The translations under genes were made by a program, and so were the position numbers. DNA of 64,000 nucleotides from NCBI GenBank assembly GCA_964649815.1, contig CAZYQC010000009.1, forward strand, positions 1 to 64,000, given 5' to 3'. Below, piece after piece: positions 27,791 through 36,723 of the stretch. The DNA comes from G013214665 sp964649815. GTDB lineage: Bacteria; Pseudomonadota; Alphaproteobacteria; Rhodobacterales; Rhodobacteraceae. Within the stretch, counting starts at the first letter, position 1. Each line of letters begins with the position of its first letter. Below the pieces are notes generated by a model. The model was not told where the DNA came from and ran no database searches. It saw nothing but the letters and a program-made list of their open reading frames with translations.

Positions 27791-27915
27791 GTCACGTTAA
27801 CACGATTCATGCGAAAGAGTTAGTATTCACCGCAAATTTTACCATTTTTCCTGCATTTTCGGTATCAGCGCCCTCTGACACCGCCGAAGAAGACAAGCAA
27901 ATCAGACAACTAAAG

Positions 27916-27933
27916 TGTAACTTCTAATTGACA
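27916..27933. promoter_or_regulatory. PpsR/CrtJ-type site, bchF side
   Basis: TGTAACTTCTAATTGACA fits TGT-N12-ACA and extends to GTGT..ACAC. It is 56 bp upstream of the bchF start and 143 bp from the ppaA-side site, a spacing that would allow cooperative looping. Confidence 0.75.
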
Positions 27934-27988
27934 CTTTTTGCGCAAAGCCGGTACGTTTTGAGTGTCAGAACGGCAGGAAGGCGCAGCA

Positions 27989-28489
27989 ATGTCCCATCGG
28001 ACACACCCGGCAAACCACAGCGTCGGGCTCTATACGCCAGAAGAACGCGCCCGGCGCGATGCGACCATTTGGACCCCGGTCCAAGGGGTTTTGGCGCCGT
28101 TTCAATTCCTTGTCTTTCTGATCTCGCTCGCCTTTGTGATCCGCTACCTCTGGACCGGCGAAGGCTACGCCCTTGCCACCTGGTCCATTCTGGCCAAGAC
28201 GGCAGTGCTCTACGTCATCATGGTCACGGGCGCGATTTGGGAAAAAGTCGTTTTCGGTCAATACCTTCTGGCACCGGCCTTTTTCTGGGAAGACGTCTTC
28301 TCCTTCCTCGTCATCGGCCTGCACACCGCTTACCTCTTCGCGCTTTTCACAGACACGCTCGCGCCGGTGTCTTTGATGTGGCTCGCCCTGGCCGCATATG
28401 CCGCCTACGTCGTGAACGCTGCCCAATTCCTGCTCAAACTCCGCGCCGCACGTTTGCAGGCCACAGCCGGCAGTGAGGTTCCCGCATGA
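27989..28489 (+). CDS. bchF: 3-vinyl bacteriochlorophyllide hydratase
   Basis: A 166-residue membrane protein with four hydrophobic segments, the usual size and profile of BchF. It hydrates the 3-vinyl group of (bacterio)chlorophyllide on the way to bacteriochlorophyll a. The ATG at 27989 has AGGAAGG upstream; an in-frame GTG at 27962 lacks such a site. Landmarks include YTPEERARRDATIWTPVQGV and AIWEKVVFGQYLLAPAFFWE. It is the first gene of the long plus-strand superoperon and overlaps bchN by ATGA. Confidence 0.93.
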   Translation: MSHRTHPANHSVGLYTPEERARRDATIWTPVQGVLAPFQFLVFLISLAFVIRYLWTGEGYALATWSILAKTAVLYVIMVTGAIWEKVVFGQYLLAPAFFWEDVFSFLVIGLHTAYLFALFTDTLAPVSLMWLALAAYAAYVVNAAQFLLKLRAARLQATAGSEVPA

Positions 28490-29838
28490 ACGATCTGTCT
28501 CTGCCCCCAAACAGCACCGGCTGCCGCAACGCACCGATTCTCAAAGAACGTGGCCAACGCGAGGTCTTTTGCGGTCTGACCGGCATAATTTGGCTGCATC
28601 GCAAAATGCAGGACGCGTTTTTTCTCGTCATCGGCAGCCGCACTTGCGCGCATCTACTGCAATCGGCCGCAGGCGTGATGATTTTCGCAGAGCCCAGATT
28701 CGGCACAGCGATTCTCGAAGAAACCGATCTCGCCGGCTTGGCCGACGCCCAGGTCGAGCTCGACAAGGTGGTAGACGAATTGCTCGCCCGTCGCCCCGAC
28801 ATCCGGCAATTGTTCCTCGTAGGCTCTTGCCCGTCCGAGGTCATCAAACTCGATCTCGCCAAAGCAGCTGAGCGGATGACCCAGCGACACGCACCAACTG
28901 TCCGGGTCCTCAACTTCTCCGGCTCGGGGATCGAGACGACCTTTACCCAAGGCGAAGACGCGTGCCTTGCCTCAATGGTTCCCGTCCTCCCTGAAACCGA
29001 CGCCAGACAGCTCCTTCTTGTTGGCGCCCTGCCTGACGTCGTCGAAGACCAAGCCATCGCCCTGCTCAAAGCAATGGGGATATCCGCCATAGTCCTGCCG
29101 GCCCCCCGCGCCGACAGTGACCTGGCCGTCGGGCCAAACACCGTTTTCGCTTTGATCCAGCCGTTCCTCGGCGACACCCATGCCGCCCTCGAACGCCGCG
29201 GCGCGCGGCACCTGCCAGCCCCCTTCCCGTTTGGCGAGGAAGGCACAACCGCCTGGCTTGCCGCCATCGCCGCGGAATTCGGCGTGGACGCTGACACCTT
29301 TGACCGCATCACCGCAGCCCCCAGAGCCCGCGCACGCAAAGCCATTGCCCAAGCCGCCGAAACCCTCAGCGGCAAATCGATCTTCTTCTTTCCCGACAGC
29401 CAGCTCGAGATCCCTCTCGCCCGCTTTCTCACGCGCGAATGCGGCATGACCGCAATCGAAATCGGTGCACCCTTTGTCCACAAAGGCCTCGTTGGCCCCG
29501 ACATGGACCTCCTGGCCCCCGGCCCCACCCTTTCCGAAGGCCAGGACGTTGATCTTCAACTCGACCGCGCCCGCGCCGCACGCCCAGATCTCACTGTCTG
29601 CGGTCTCGGCCTCGCCAACCCGCTCGAGGCCGAAGGCCTTGCCACAAAATGGGCGATCGAACTCGTCTTCACCCCCGTCCACTTTTACGAACAAGCTGGC
29701 GATCTCGCCGGGCTCTTCTCGCGCCCCTTGCGCCGCAAAGCCATTCTCTCAGACCTCCCCGCCGGCTCTTCTTTTGGAGAAAAATACTCTCAGGGGGGTC
29801 CGGGGGGGCGAAGCACACCCCGGGGGTCGGCCCAATGA
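28486..29838 (+). CDS. bchN: Light-independent protochlorophyllide reductase subunit N
   Basis: A 450-residue NifD-like subunit of the dark-operative reductase. The three cysteines that hold the 4Fe-4S cluster with BchB are at 29 (EVFCGL), 54 (SRTCAH) and 115 (GSCPSE), matching the spacing in Rhodobacter BchN. The protein is about 20 residues longer than usual. The extra C-terminal tail (SSFGEKYSQGGPGGRSTPRG) is encoded by a copy of the dispersed composite element at 29768-29826. It overlaps bchF and bchB by ATGA. Confidence 0.95.
   Translation: MNDLSLPPNSTGCRNAPILKERGQREVFCGLTGIIWLHRKMQDAFFLVIGSRTCAHLLQSAAGVMIFAEPRFGTAILEETDLAGLADAQVELDKVVDELLARRPDIRQLFLVGSCPSEVIKLDLAKAAERMTQRHAPTVRVLNFSGSGIETTFTQGEDACLASMVPVLPETDARQLLLVGALPDVVEDQAIALLKAMGISAIVLPAPRADSDLAVGPNTVFALIQPFLGDTHAALERRGARHLPAPFPFGEEGTTAWLAAIAAEFGVDADTFDRITAAPRARARKAIAQAAETLSGKSIFFFPDSQLEIPLARFLTRECGMTAIEIGAPFVHKGLVGPDMDLLAPGPTLSEGQDVDLQLDRARAARPDLTVCGLGLANPLEAEGLATKWAIELVFTPVHFYEQAGDLAGLFSRPLRRKAILSDLPAGSSFGEKYSQGGPGGRSTPRGSAQ
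29768..29826. repeat. Copy E of the dispersed composite element, inside the bchN 3' end
   Basis: The core CTTCTTTTGGAGAAAAATAC is followed by a GC-rich inverted segment ending near 29826. It is in reverse orientation relative to the copy at 34959. It contributes the last two dozen codons of bchN and lies directly before the bchB start. Confidence 0.6.
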
Positions 29839-31382
29839 AACTGACCGTCTGGACATATGAAGGTCCGCCGCATGTGGGCGCCATGCGTGTCGCCACCGGC
29901 ATGACGGGCCTGCATTACGTCTTGCACGCGCCGCAGGGCGACACATACGCCGATCTGCTTTTCACGATGATTGAGCGGCGCAATCATCGCCCGCCGGTCA
30001 CATACACAACCTTTCAGGCTCGCGATCTTGGCTCCGACACAGCGCATCTTTTCAAAACAGCGCTCACCGAGGCCTATGACCGTTTTCAGCCCCAGGCCTT
30101 GATCGTCGGCGCCTCCTGCACGGCTGAACTTATTCAGGATGACCCAGGCGGAATGTCCGAGATGATGGGCCTTCCTGTGCCGGTGATCCCGCTTGAGCTG
30201 CCAAGCTACCAGCGCAAAGAGAACTTCGGCGCGGACGAGACGTTTTTCCAGATCGTCAAAGCCCTCGCAAAACCGATGGCCCGCACGGCACGCCCCTCGG
30301 CCAACCTGATCGGGCCAACGGCACTCGGGTTTCGCCACCGCGACGACGTCACCGAAGTGACGTTGCTTTTGAATGACATGGGCATCGACGTGAACGTCGT
30401 GGCACCGATGACCGCGTCCCCACAAGACATCGCGCAGATGGGTGCAGCACATTTCAATGTGCTGATGTATCCAGAAACAGCCGAAACAGCTGCCCGCTGG
30501 CTCGAACGTGAACTGGACCAGCCCTATACGAAAACGGTTCCCATTGGTGTCGGCGCGACCCGGGATTTCGTCGCCGAAGTGGCAGAAATCGCAGGCGTCG
30601 CACCTCGCTTTGACGACAGCCGCCTGCGCCTGCCTTGGTATTCGGCGTCTGTCGACAGCACCTATTTGACCGGCAAACGTGTCTTTATCTTCGGCGATGG
30701 CACCCATGTCAAAGCCGCCGCCCGCGTCGCCCGCGATGAGATGGGTTTCGAGGTTGTAGGCCTTGGGTGCTACAACCGCGAAATGGCCCGTGACATCCGC
30801 ACGCTGGCTAAGGATTTTGGCCTAACGGCGACAATCACCGACGACTACCTCGAAGTTGAGCGCGTGATCGAGGCTTTGGCCCCAGAGATGATCCTCGGCA
30901 CCCAGATGGAGCGTCACATTGGCAAGCGTTTGGGCATTCCTTGCGCCGTCATTTCCGCCCCCGTCCACGTCCAGGATTTCCCCGCTCGGTATTCCCCGCA
31001 AATGGGGATCGAAGGCGCCAATGTCATCTTTGACACTTGGGTCCACCCTTTGGTGATGGGGCTCGAAGAACATCTGTTGCACATGTTCCGCGACGATTTC
31101 GAATTCCACGACGCCGCGGGCCCCTCTCACCACGGCGGATCCGCCGCGCGCCCGGATCAGCCGCCCGAGGCTCCTGCTTCGACGCCAACCGACGCTCATG
31201 CCGAACCTCCAGAGGGGGCCGAGGTCATTTGGCTGGCTGATGCAGAGAAAGAGCTGAAAAAGATCCCGTTCTTTGTCCGCGGCAAGGCCCGTCGCAACAC
31301 CGAGACATTCGCCGCCTCCAAAGGCGTGAACGAAATCTCGGTCGAAACCCTCTACGAGGCAAAAGCTCACTATGCGCGATGA
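29835..31382 (+). CDS. bchB: Light-independent protochlorophyllide reductase subunit B
   Basis: A 515-residue NifK-like subunit. Asp36 (QGDTYADLLF) matches the unusual aspartate ligand of the 4Fe-4S cluster known in Rhodobacter BchB. The C-terminal small domain (WLADAEKELKKIPFFVRGKA and following) is the usual protochlorophyllide-site region, preceded by a Pro/Ala-rich linker near residues 435-465. The ATG at 29835 overlaps the bchN stop, and its own stop overlaps the bchH start region. Confidence 0.95.
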   Translation: MKLTVWTYEGPPHVGAMRVATGMTGLHYVLHAPQGDTYADLLFTMIERRNHRPPVTYTTFQARDLGSDTAHLFKTALTEAYDRFQPQALIVGASCTAELIQDDPGGMSEMMGLPVPVIPLELPSYQRKENFGADETFFQIVKALAKPMARTARPSANLIGPTALGFRHRDDVTEVTLLLNDMGIDVNVVAPMTASPQDIAQMGAAHFNVLMYPETAETAARWLERELDQPYTKTVPIGVGATRDFVAEVAEIAGVAPRFDDSRLRLPWYSASVDSTYLTGKRVFIFGDGTHVKAAARVARDEMGFEVVGLGCYNREMARDIRTLAKDFGLTATITDDYLEVERVIEALAPEMILGTQMERHIGKRLGIPCAVISAPVHVQDFPARYSPQMGIEGANVIFDTWVHPLVMGLEEHLLHMFRDDFEFHDAAGPSHHGGSAARPDQPPEAPASTPTDAHAEPPEGAEVIWLADAEKELKKIPFFVRGKARRNTETFAASKGVNEISVETLYEAKAHYAR

Positions 31383-34300
31383 GATGACATATCTCGACGC
31401 CGCCGAGGCGCGCTACCGCGTGGTGATTGTCACGCTCGACAGCCATGCCGCAGGCCCGGCTGAGCGCGCTATGACTAAACTCAGCCGCGATTACCCCGGC
31501 CTGGATGTCGAGATCTTTGCCGCCGCCGAATGGGGCGAAACGCCTGGTGCGTTTTCCGCCGCCGAGACCGCCGTGCGCGAAGCCGACATCGTCGTCGCCA
31601 ACTTGCTCTTTTTGGAAGAGCACGTAGCCCGCATTCTGCCTGCTCTTCAGGCCCGCCGAGACGCCTGTGATGCAATGATCGGCGTGGTCGCCGACCCGGA
31701 AATTGTCCGGCTGACCAAAATGGGTGGCCTCGATATGACCGCGCCCACCTCGGGCGCAATGAAGATACTCAAGAAATTGCGTGGATCGTCCAAACCATCC
31801 AGCAATTCCGGCGAGAAAAAGATGGCGCTGTTGCGGCGGCTGCCCAAGATCCTGAAATACGTCCCCGGCAAGGCGCAGGATTTGCGCGCCTGGTTCCTTG
31901 TAATGCAATATTGGCTCGGTGGTTCTGACGACAATGTCGAAGCCATGCTGCGCTTTGTGCTGAACCGCTATGCCAAGGGCGATTGGGCCAACACGCCAGA
32001 GGCCGCCGCCCCGATCGAATATCCCGACGTCGGGCTTTATCATCCAGACCTGCCTGGCCGCATCACAACCGAGGCGCAAGACCTCCCCGGTCCAAAAGAC
32101 GCGACCTTGACCGTCGGTCTTTTGATGATGCGCTCTTATGTGCTCAGCTCTGATACGGCGCATTATGACGGCGTCATTCGCGCGTTCGAAGCCCGCGGCA
32201 TCCGGGTGCTGCCTGCTTTTGCCGGCGGTCTGGACGGGCGTCCAGCGATTGATGGCTATTTTCGGGAGGGCGCGATTGACGCATTGGTGTCTCTGACCGG
32301 CTTCAGCCTCGTCGGCGGGCCCGCCTACAACGACAATGCCGCTGCCATCGATATCCTCAAGGATCTCGATATTCCCTATATCGCCGCACATCCGCTCGAA
32401 TTTCAGACCCTCGGACAATGGGCGGCCTCCCGCTCGGGCCTTGGCCCGATCGAAACGACAATGCTGATCGCGCTGCCGGAACTTGACGGCGCGACCTGTC
32501 CGACGGTCTTTGCCGGGCGCCACGGGCCAGAGGGTTGCTTTGGCTGTACCAACCCTTGCCAACCCGGCGCAGAGCCCAAAGCGATGGCGCCGTGCCCCGA
32601 ACGCATTGACGCGCTCGTGCGCCGGACCGAGAAACTTGGCACGTTACGCAAACGCGCGAATGCCGATCGCAAGGTCGGGATCGTTCTTTTTGGCTTTCCA
32701 CCCAACGCGGGCGCTGCTGGAACAGCCGCCTATCTGAGCGTTTTTGAAAGCCTTTTCAATACGTTACATCGGCTCAAGCGCCAAGGCTATTCATTGGACG
32801 TACCAGCAAGCGTCGAAGAATTACGCGCAAAAGTGCTGCACGGCTCTGCGGAACGCTACGGACAAGAGGCCAATGTCGCGGCGCATGTCTCGGCGGATGA
32901 CATCGTCGCCGGAACACCTTGGCTGGATGAAATCGAGGCGCAATGGGGTCCTGCTCCGGGCCGCGTTCAAACCGACGGACGCAGTGTTTTTGTGCTTGGC
33001 GCCGAATTCGGCAACGTCTTTGTCGGCCTGCAACCGGGCTTTGGTTATGAAGGCGACCCGATGCGTCTGTTGTTCGAAGGCGGCTTTGCGCCCACACATG
33101 CCTTCACAACATTTTACCTGTGGCTGAAATCCCATTGGAAGGCAGATGTTCTGCTGCATTTCGGCATGCATGGTGCGCTTGAATTTATGCCGGGCAAGCA
33201 AGCGGGACCATCGGGTGCCGACTGGCCTGACCGGCTGATTGGTGATCTGCCAAACGTCTATCTTTACGCGGCGAACAACCCATCCGAGGCGACGCTTGCT
33301 AAGCGACGTTCGAACGCCGTGACGATCAGCCATTTGACCCCGCCGCTTGCGACAGCTGGCCTCTACAAAGGTCTGGCCGAGCTGAAAGACAGCTTGCAGC
33401 GCTGGCGCAGCTTTGAGCCCGGCGAAGACATGGCCGAGATTGAAAAGCTGATCGCCGAACAGGCCGAAGCCGTCGATTTGGGAGGCACCGCGCCCGAGGA
33501 TCTCTGGCTCAAGCTTCTGGAAACCGAAGACGCCTTGATCCCCGATGGGCTGCATGTGGTCGGCGCCCCTCTGTCTGACGCGGCGCGGGCGGAATACCTG
33601 GATTTGATGCCAGTGGCAGCAGCCGAAGACCGCGCACGCATTGATCGCCTGCTTCAACAGGAAACCGAACTTTCTGCGATGATGCGCGCGCTAGAGGGCC
33701 GGTACACGCCGCCCGTGGCTGGCGGCGATCTCATCCGCTCGTCCGAGATCTTGCCAACCGGGCGCAATATTCACGCCTTTGACCCCTTCCGCATGCCAAC
33801 CGAATATGCGTGCCGAGATGGCGCCAAACAGGCCGAGCTTTTGCTGGCCACCCACGACGCGCTGCCGCGATCGGTTGCGTTGGTTCTATGGGGCTCGGAC
33901 AACATCAAATCCGATGGCGGCCCCATTGCACAGGCGCTGGCCTTGATGGGGTGCCGACCACGGTTTGACAGCTTTGGCCGCCTCGCCGGGGCAGATTTGA
34001 TCCCGCTTGAGGATCTGGGCCGTCCTCGCATCGACGTGATCATGACCTTGTCCGGCATTTTCCGAGATCTCTTGCCACTGCAAACACGGATGCTGGCCGA
34101 AGCGGCGCTGAAATGTGCAGAGGCGAACGAGCCAGAGGATCAAAACTATATCCGGGCGCATGCGCTGGCCTATGCCGCCAAAATGGGCTGTGACATGCAG
34201 ACCGCCGCCCTGCGGGTCTTTTCCAATGCCGAGGGCGCGTATGGCTCCAACGTGAATGCCTTGGTCGACAGTTCGGCCTTTGGTGACGAAGACGAATTGG

Positions 34301-34935
34301 CGGATGCCTATCAAGCCCGCAAAGGCTTTGCCTATGGCACAGACGGCAAAGCCGCACCTCAGCCAGAAATGCTGCAGGCGGCGCTGGCCGATGTGGATGT
34401 CGCGTACCAGAACCTTGAGAGCGTCGAATTGGGCGTGACGACGGTGGATCACTATTTTGACACACTGGGCGGCATCGCCCGTGCGGTCAAACGCGCCCGC
34501 GGCGGTGACGAGGCGGCTGTTTACATCGGCGATCAAACCCGCGGCGCCGCAAAAGTGCGCAGCCTCAAAGACCAGGTCGCCCTGGAGACGCGGGCGAGAT
34601 CGCTGAACCCGAAATTCTTTGAAGGGTTGCTCAAACATGGCGCCGAAGGCGTGCGGCAGATCGAGGCGCAGATCACCAATACGGTCGGTTGGTCGGCAAC
34701 CACCGGCCAGGTGGAACCTTGGGTCTATCAGCGGATTTCCGAGACCTTTGTTCTGGACGAAGACATGCGGGAACGTCTGGCGGATCTGAACCCGACGGCG
34801 TCGTCGCGGATGGCCAATCGCCTGCTGGAAGCCTCGGACAGGGCCTATTGGCAACCTGACGAGGCCACCTTGGCCGCTTTGCAGGATGCAGCGGATGCGT
34901 TGGAAGACCGTTTGGAAGGCGTGGCGGCGGAATGA
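31372..34935 (+). CDS. bchH: Magnesium chelatase subunit H
   Basis: A 1187-residue porphyrin-binding subunit of magnesium chelatase, the size normal for BchH. It works with BchI and BchD, encoded at 51-54 kb, to insert Mg2+ into protoporphyrin IX. CobN/BchH-family landmarks include LLHFGMHGALEFMPGKQAG in the middle and NPKFFEGLLKHGAEGVRQIE near the C-terminus. The ATG at 31372 overlaps the bchB stop; further in-frame ATGs follow, so the exact start is uncertain by a few codons. Confidence 0.96.
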   Translation: MRDEMTYLDAAEARYRVVIVTLDSHAAGPAERAMTKLSRDYPGLDVEIFAAAEWGETPGAFSAAETAVREADIVVANLLFLEEHVARILPALQARRDACDAMIGVVADPEIVRLTKMGGLDMTAPTSGAMKILKKLRGSSKPSSNSGEKKMALLRRLPKILKYVPGKAQDLRAWFLVMQYWLGGSDDNVEAMLRFVLNRYAKGDWANTPEAAAPIEYPDVGLYHPDLPGRITTEAQDLPGPKDATLTVGLLMMRSYVLSSDTAHYDGVIRAFEARGIRVLPAFAGGLDGRPAIDGYFREGAIDALVSLTGFSLVGGPAYNDNAAAIDILKDLDIPYIAAHPLEFQTLGQWAASRSGLGPIETTMLIALPELDGATCPTVFAGRHGPEGCFGCTNPCQPGAEPKAMAPCPERIDALVRRTEKLGTLRKRANADRKVGIVLFGFPPNAGAAGTAAYLSVFESLFNTLHRLKRQGYSLDVPASVEELRAKVLHGSAERYGQEANVAAHVSADDIVAGTPWLDEIEAQWGPAPGRVQTDGRSVFVLGAEFGNVFVGLQPGFGYEGDPMRLLFEGGFAPTHAFTTFYLWLKSHWKADVLLHFGMHGALEFMPGKQAGPSGADWPDRLIGDLPNVYLYAANNPSEATLAKRRSNAVTISHLTPPLATAGLYKGLAELKDSLQRWRSFEPGEDMAEIEKLIAEQAEAVDLGGTAPEDLWLKLLETEDALIPDGLHVVGAPLSDAARAEYLDLMPVAAAEDRARIDRLLQQETELSAMMRALEGRYTPPVAGGDLIRSSEILPTGRNIHAFDPFRMPTEYACRDGAKQAELLLATHDALPRSVALVLWGSDNIKSDGGPIAQALALMGCRPRFDSFGRLAGADLIPLEDLGRPRIDVIMTLSGIFRDLLPLQTRMLAEAALKCAEANEPEDQNYIRAHALAYAAKMGCDMQTAALRVFSNAEGAYGSNVNALVDSSAFGDEDELADAYQARKGFAYGTDGKAAPQPEMLQAALADVDVAYQNLESVELGVTTVDHYFDTLGGIARAVKRARGGDEAAVYIGDQTRGAAKVRSLKDQVALETRARSLNPKFFEGLLKHGAEGVRQIEAQITNTVGWSATTGQVEPWVYQRISETFVLDEDMRERLADLNPTASSRMANRLLEASDRAYWQPDEATLAALQDAADALEDRLEGVAAE

Positions 34936-34958
34936 GCGGTTTGCACGGATATCAAATT

Positions 34959-35027
34959 CGGATCGCTGATGCGATCCGACCCGCGGGGCTCTGCCCCGCA
35001 CCCCGGAGTATTTTCATCCAAAAGAAG
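34959..35027. repeat. Copy A of the dispersed composite element between bchH and bchL
   Basis: Hairpin 1 is CGGATCGC/GCGATCCG (34959-34966, 34971-34978). Hairpin 2 is GCGGGGC/GCCCCGC (34983-34989, 34993-34999). Then comes the core CCCCGGAGTATTTTCATCC with AAAAGAAG to 35027. It occupies most of the 124-bp gap between bchH and bchL, the only sizeable gap in this part of the superoperon, and could modulate read-through or message stability. Confidence 0.7.
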
Positions 35028-35059
35028 ATGGAGATGCGCCTTATGGAAAGGACAATCAG

Positions 35060-35959
35060 ATGAGCCCATTGGATCGCAATCCACCGCTGTTGCGGGGGCA
35101 AGACGGAGAGGGTTCCGTTCAGGTGCATCAAGATGCCTCGGCCAAGATTGAGGGGGCGAAGGTGTTTTCGGTTTATGGCAAAGGCGGGATCGGGAAATCG
35201 ACGACCTCGTCCAATTTGTCGGCCGCCTTTTCGATGTTGGGCAAGCGGGTTTTGCAGATCGGATGTGACCCCAAGCATGACAGCACGTTTACATTGACCG
35301 GCCAGTTGCAACCCACCGTGATCGATATTCTCAAAGAGGTGGATTTCCACCCCGAAGAGCTGCGGCCAGAGGATTTTGTGACCGAAGGGTTCAACGGCGT
35401 GAAATGCGTCGAAGCGGGTGGACCGCCCGCGGGGACCGGCTGTGGTGGCTATGTCGTGGGGCAGACGGTGAAGCTGTTGAAGCAACATCACCTGCTGGAA
35501 GCTACGGATGTGGTCATTTTTGACGTGTTGGGCGACGTAGTGTGCGGCGGATTTGCCGCCCCTTTGCAGCATGCAGACCGGGCGTTGATCGTCACTGCCA
35601 ATGATTTTGACAGCATTTACGCGATGAACCGCATTATTGCGGCGGTTCAGGCGAAATCCTCCAATTACAAAGTGCGTCTGGCGGGCTGCGTTGCGAACCG
35701 GTCCAAGGACACCGATGAGGTGGACCGCTTTTGTGACACGGTTGGCTTTAAACGCATTGCGCATATGCCGGATGTCGACGCGATCCGACGCTCGCGCCTG
35801 AAGAAAAAGACGCTGTTTGAGATGGCAGAGGACGAGGACATCGTGCGCTGCCGGGCGGAATATGTGCGCTTGGCCGAGACGCTTTGGAACGGGACCGAGG
35901 CTTTGGCGCCCGCGCCGATGGCGGATCGGGACATCTTTGAACTGCTGGGGTTCGATTGA
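35060..35959 (+). CDS. bchL: Light-independent protochlorophyllide reductase iron-sulphur ATP-binding protein
   Basis: A 299-residue NifH-like ATPase that passes electrons to BchNB. The P-loop is GKGGIGKSTTSSNLS near residue 41, and the cluster cysteines lie in the conserved contexts GGPPAGTGCGG and GDVVCGGFAAP. The length is normal. It overlaps bchM by one base (TGATG). Confidence 0.97.
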   Translation: MSPLDRNPPLLRGQDGEGSVQVHQDASAKIEGAKVFSVYGKGGIGKSTTSSNLSAAFSMLGKRVLQIGCDPKHDSTFTLTGQLQPTVIDILKEVDFHPEELRPEDFVTEGFNGVKCVEAGGPPAGTGCGGYVVGQTVKLLKQHHLLEATDVVIFDVLGDVVCGGFAAPLQHADRALIVTANDFDSIYAMNRIIAAVQAKSSNYKVRLAGCVANRSKDTDEVDRFCDTVGFKRIAHMPDVDAIRRSRLKKKTLFEMAEDEDIVRCRAEYVRLAETLWNGTEALAPAPMADRDIFELLGFD

Positions 35960-36723
35960 TGTTGGACACCCGCGCAGAACACCGTTCCGGTTCAGAGCCG
36001 GGATCAGGTGGCCAAAAAGCCTCGGACCTTGTCCGGGGCGCTGGCGCTTATGCGGCCACGCGCGCGCGGGTGGAGACTTATTTCGACAAGACCGCCACCA
36101 AGACCTGGGAACGGCTGACCTCGGACGCGCCGGTGTCCAAAATTCGGCAGACGGTTCGCGAAGGGCGCGACCAGATGCGCGCGGTTATTCTGTCGCGTCT
36201 GCCGGATGACCTGCACGGGCAGCGCGTTTTGGACGCGGGCTGTGGGGCGGGGCAAATGACCGAAGCTTTGGCCGCGCGCGGTGCAGAGGTGGTCGCTGTT
36301 GATATCTCGCCTGCGCTGGTCACCATCGCGCGCCAACGCTTGCCGAAAACATTGCAGCGCCAGGTGCAGTTTCATGCGGGCGACATGCTGAGCCCGGATT
36401 TGGGTCGCTTTGATCATGTCGTGGCGATGGACAGCCTCATTTATTACCGTGCCGCAGATATCGGCGCAGCCTTGGCGGCGCTAGAGCCGCGCGTTCGGGG
36501 TGCCACGGTCTTTACGGTTGCGCCGCGCACGCCTGCATTGATGGCGATGTGGTACGCGGGCAAGGCCTTTCCGAAATCGGATCGCTCGCCAACGATGATC
36601 CCGCACACGCGGTCGTCTTTGGCCGAGGCTGCGCATCAAGCGGGCGCGCGGCGCGTTTTGCGCCCGGTCGAGCGTGTCGCCCGCGGATTTTACATATCTG
36701 AGGCCTTGGAGAGCCGGTCATGA
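35959..36723 (+). CDS. bchM: Magnesium protoporphyrin IX O-methyltransferase
   Basis: A 254-residue SAM-dependent methyltransferase with motif I RVLDAGCGAGQMTEAL and a following acidic residue in VVAVDIS. It methylates the 13-propionate of Mg-protoporphyrin IX before ring-E closure by AcsF. The ATG at 35959 is chosen over the TTG one codon earlier. It overlaps lhaA by ATGA. Confidence 0.95.
   Translation: MLDTRAEHRSGSEPGSGGQKASDLVRGAGAYAATRARVETYFDKTATKTWERLTSDAPVSKIRQTVREGRDQMRAVILSRLPDDLHGQRVLDAGCGAGQMTEALAARGAEVVAVDISPALVTIARQRLPKTLQRQVQFHAGDMLSPDLGRFDHVVAMDSLIYYRAADIGAALAALEPRVRGATVFTVAPRTPALMAMWYAGKAFPKSDRSPTMIPHTRSSLAEAAHQAGARRVLRPVERVARGFYISEALESRS

Larger units (their letters stand above)
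27688..27988. promoter_or_regulatory. Divergent ppaA / bchF promoter region
   Basis: About 300 bases without a gene, more AT-rich than the surroundings. It contains two PpsR-type sites (27773-27790 and 27916-27933) and an inverted repeat TTGACTT..AAGTCAG near 27715-27732 close to the ppaA start. The likely bchF ribosome site AGGAAGG lies just before 27989. Confidence 0.7.

Noticed and set aside
31225..32562. 445-codon frame antisense to bchB/bchH
   Set aside because: Lies fully opposite well-conserved coding sequence.
35424..35440. Partial match to the parS-like palindrome in bchL
   Set aside because: Only one half (CCGCGGGGAC) is present and it encodes the conserved PPAGTGCGG motif of BchL.
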